Shown one piece after another: positions 50,911 through 51,659 of a stretch of 51,659 nucleotides of DNA (position 1 is the first letter of the stretch; each line of letters starts with the position of its first letter). Source of the DNA: an uncultured Acidimicrobiales bacterium (lineage in GTDB: Bacteria; Actinomycetota; Acidimicrobiia; Acidimicrobiales; SZUA-35); contig CALEWY010000077.1 of assembly GCA_937925335.1 (NCBI GenBank), positions 1 through 51,659 of the forward strand, in the 5' to 3' direction. The translations under genes were made by a program, and so were the position numbers. A model generated the notes under the pieces. It saw only the letters and a list, made by a program, of their open reading frames with translations. It had not been told where the DNA came from and did not search any database.

Positions 50911-51452
50911 GTAAGGACGATCTTCGGAGCTATCTCGATGGCGCGCGAGACGTCTTGGTTTGGAAGCTGGAGGGGTTGAGTGAGTACGACACCCGGCGGC
51001 CGCTCACCCCAACAGGGACGAACCTGCTGGGTCTCGTCAAACACAGCACGTCGAGCCATCGGAACTACTTCGGCATTGTTTTCGGGCGTGGCGACGCCCC
51101 TGCCACTGGATCAGGGAGCCAGTTCTTGGTGAAACCCGAGGAAACGCGCGAAGCCATCGTCGCGAACTTCCGTGAGGCTTGCCGCGCCGCAGATCAGACG
51201 ATCTCCGAACTCCCGCTCGACACCATTGGCCATGTGCCCTGGTGGGGAAGCGCTCCGGTGACGCTCCATCACGTGATCGTGCATGTCATCGCTGACACCC
51301 AACGACATGCGGGGCATGCCGACATCCTGCGAGAGATGCTCGATGGCGCCGCCGGGCTGTTGCCCGAGGTGGACAATCTCCACCAGCGCGATCCCGACGA
51401 CCGCCGCCGTTTCCGCGATGACGTCGAGGCAGCAGCAAACCACTTCCGTTAG
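50907..51452 (+). CDS. DinB family protein (DUF664)
   Basis: 181 residues from GTG 50907. Four-helix DinB features: LVWKLEGLSEYDTRRPLTPT, NLLGLVKHSTSSHRNYFG and the last helix HVIADTQRHAGHADILREML. Three histidines (H46 region, and the HxxxH pair in QRHAGHAD) make the metal site. In actinobacteria this family includes mycothiol-dependent enzymes (maleylpyruvate isomerase, thiol transferases). The reaction cannot be assigned. It is coupled to DUF1707 by a GTGA overlap. Confidence 0.85.
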   Translation: MSKDDLRSYLDGARDVLVWKLEGLSEYDTRRPLTPTGTNLLGLVKHSTSSHRNYFGIVFGRGDAPATGSGSQFLVKPEETREAIVANFREACRAADQTISELPLDTIGHVPWWGSAPVTLHHVIVHVIADTQRHAGHADILREMLDGAAGLLPEVDNLHQRDPDDRRRFRDDVEAAANHFR

Positions 51453-51463
51453 AGGATTGGTTG

Positions 51464-51659
51464 TTAGAGAATGCCGAGGGCTTCGAGGCGGGTTTTGTGG
51501 CGGTGGCAGGGTTTGCATAGCGCCTGCCCGTTGGTCGGGGTGGTCGGTCCGCCTCTTGCGTGAGGCTGGATGTGGTCGATCACACATTCCGATGCGTGGG
51601 TGGAGCACCCAGGCCCTCGGCAGTGTCTGTCCCGCATCTTGATCCCGAGCCGCTGGTTC
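51464..51659 (-). CDS. HNH endonuclease domain protein (N-terminal part outside window)
   Basis: The last 65 codons are visible, translated from base 51658 downwards. The HNH domain is clear: RDRHCRGPGC with zinc cysteines, ECVIDHIQPHARGG with the HNH His, NGQALCKPCHRHKTRLE with Asn and the second CxxC. This looks like the C-terminus of the DUF222/13E12-type HNH proteins that are abundant in actinobacteria. Converges on the DinB gene with 11 bases between stops. Confidence 0.85.
   Translation of the reverse strand, partial: NQRLGIKMRDRHCRGPGCSTHASECVIDHIQPHARGGPTTPTNGQALCKPCHRHKTRLEALGIL

Overview
The window is dense, high-GC bacterial chromosome with about 60 protein genes, no gap over 300 bases without a gene, and no rRNA, tRNA, CRISPR array or insertion sequence that I could see. 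Gene content points to an actinobacterium, most likely a (marine) member of the Acidimicrobiia such as an Ilumatobacter relative. The pointers are a class E sortase, a Septum_form-type lipoprotein, DUF5317, DUF1707, a mycothiol-type DinB protein, many TetR regulators, many GTG starts and ATGA/GTGA gene overlaps. The taxon is an inference; no marker gene is present.

Layout. 1-2791 (minus): truncated sulfatase, TetR regulator and GNAT. 2841-9799: ArsR/SRPBCC pair, a protein with a histone-H1-like lysine tail, DUF4272, enoyl-CoA hydratase, and a coupled trio (CDP-alcohol phosphatidyltransferase, TVP38 membrane protein, MerA-like flavoprotein). 9796-14896: lone ABC permease, a 59-residue protein, acyl-CoA synthetase with its TetR regulator, a divergent NAD-dependent epimerase and a NYN nuclease-like protein. 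14900-18651: choline-sulfatase betC, a TetR regulator in the betI position, and choline dehydrogenase betA. 18648-25870 (minus): a seven-gene operon encoding corrinoid protein, DUF1638, 'virulence factor' small protein, pterin-type methyltransferase, [2Fe-2S]/ASKHA reactivase, MttB-family methyltransferase without pyrrolysine, and an MFS transporter, with a divergent IclR regulator. 26757-30963: HisN-like phosphatase, MFS transporter and a membrane-anchored M64-like metalloprotease. 30929-36610 (minus): an eight-gene run (sortase, Septum_form lipoprotein, DUF5317, small membrane protein, TetR, DUF427, threonine aldolase, alpha/beta hydrolase). 36748-43091: a complete System I cytochrome c maturation operon, ccmABCDEFGHI. 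43095-45686: two-component system with an AhpD-like protein. 45763-51659: SixA, PEP-utilizing enzyme, SDR, RidA, AlkD-like protein, DUF1707 protein, DinB and a truncated HNH endonuclease.

The centre of interest is 14900-26747. BetC would free choline from choline-O-sulfate and BetA would oxidise it towards glycine betaine. The MttB-family enzyme could then demethylate a quaternary amine (glycine betaine is the best guess) onto the corrinoid protein, and the pterin enzyme would pass the methyl group to tetrahydrofolate. The ASKHA protein would re-reduce oxidised cobalamin. This would be a corrinoid-dependent demethylation route in an organism that otherwise looks aerobic. It carries two conserved partners of unknown function and a 15-bp-arm inverted repeat next to the IclR gene.

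Genes are packed so tightly that nine convergent pairs overlap or nearly touch, leaving no room for ordinary hairpin terminators. Several promoter candidates sit so close to the start codon that leaderless transcripts are likely.
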